Origin: Clostridium intestinale DSM 6191
GTDB taxonomy: Bacteria; Bacillota; Clostridia; Clostridiales; Clostridiaceae
Direction: 5' to 3'
Length of the DNA stretch: 64,000 bases
NCBI RefSeq assembly: GCF_900130055.1
Contig: NZ_FQXU01000015.1
Coordinates: 1-64,000 of the forward strand
Shown piece by piece: positions 63,963 through 64,000 of this stretch. Below the pieces are notes generated by a model. It was given only the letters and a program-made list of their open reading frames with translations. It ran no database searches and was not told where the DNA came from. A program made the translations under genes and the position numbers. How positions within the stretch are numbered: the first letter of the stretch is position 1; the number at the start of each line of letters is the position of its first letter.

Positions 63963-64000
63963 ATGATGTTTACTAGTGCTGTTTGGAATTTTATTCTAAG
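63963..64000 (+). CDS. Start of a further gene, cut by the window edge
   Basis: ATG-ATG at 63963-63968 with a GGAG/GGGG site just upstream opens a frame of 12 full codons (MMFTSAVWNFIL) to the end. The hydrophobic start and the position after a LytTR regulator would suit a membrane-bound GHKL sensor kinase, but too little is visible to say. Confidence 0.4.
   Translation, partial: MMFTSAVWNFIL

Overview
The window looks like chromosomal DNA of a low-GC, Gram-positive, spore-former-type anaerobe, most probably Clostridium sensu stricto. The grounds are strong A+T bias, strong AGGAGG-type ribosome binding sites, intrinsic terminators after most units, pyruvate:ferredoxin oxidoreductase, a sortase with its wall-anchored substrate, several PTS genes, T-box control and an indirect (GatCAB) Asn-tRNA pathway. 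I see no transposase, integrase, phage gene, CRISPR array, rRNA or tRNA. Most genes are on the + strand. The minus-strand genes are a ferredoxin/flavodoxin gene, a choloylglycine hydrolase-family gene, the aspS-gatCAB operon, a Gfo/Idh/MocA oxidoreductase and an alanine symporter.

Layout. 1-5.4 kb: end of a cellobiose-type PTS IIC gene, a YczE-like membrane protein, and a MarR-regulated heterodimeric ABC exporter with a matching operator before each of the first two genes. 5.7-12.4 kb: an AraC regulator fused to a GH39-like domain, a class B sortase, its probable substrate (a tandem-duplicated esterase ending in an SPKTG sorting signal) and a SdpI-like protein. 12.7-17.2 kb: PFOR and an Asp/Glu racemase-family protein. 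17.3-25.2 kb: a GntR/HutC regulator behind a striking palindrome, a ROK kinase, a 32-residue membrane peptide, a divergent EFR1-type ferredoxin/TetR pair, and two GH1 6-phospho-beta-glucosidases flanking a choloylglycine hydrolase-family gene. 25.4-27.4 kb: aguA-aguB (agmatine to putrescine). 27.6-35.3 kb: a KDPG-type aldolase, a mannose-family PTS (EIIB, EIIC, EIID), a 2-hydroxyacid dehydrogenase, a KpsF-like SIS isomerase, EIIA, a DapA-family aldolase, a CdaR-type regulator and a second, divergent EIIB. 35.3-40.3 kb (minus): aspS-gatC-gatA-gatB behind a T-box leader. 40.5-45.1 kb: HAD phosphatase, ComFB-like protein, thioesterase, chemoreceptor and nitroreductase. 45.2-48.4 kb: an FtsX/MacB-type ABC transporter. 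48.6-53.3 kb: oxidoreductase, RecQ and a tRNA-dihydrouridine synthase. 53.3-58.2 kb: a two-component system with a permease-ATPase-permease ABC set. 58.3-61.3 kb: RpiR regulator, VanX-type lipoprotein and alanine symporter. 61.6 kb to the end: a DUF815 AAA+ ATPase and a LytTR response regulator.

Three points deserve most attention. First, the aspS-gatCAB leader carries the overlapping specifier GAAC (GAA for Glu, AAC for Asn), followed by two antiterminator/terminator units whose variable T-box base differs (TGGT, then TGGC). One leader may therefore read two tRNAs and their two discriminator bases. Second, the mannose-family PTS locus joins an isomerase, a dehydrogenase, two Schiff-base pyruvate aldolases and a CdaR-type regulator in a combination I cannot assign to a known sugar pathway; uptake and catabolism of an unrecognised sugar acid or related compound is my inference. 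Third, the AraC-GH39 protein has lost the expected acid/base glutamate but keeps the nucleophile glutamate, and has three AAACACT sites at an exact 21-bp pitch upstream. It may be a sugar-sensing pseudo-glycosidase regulator.
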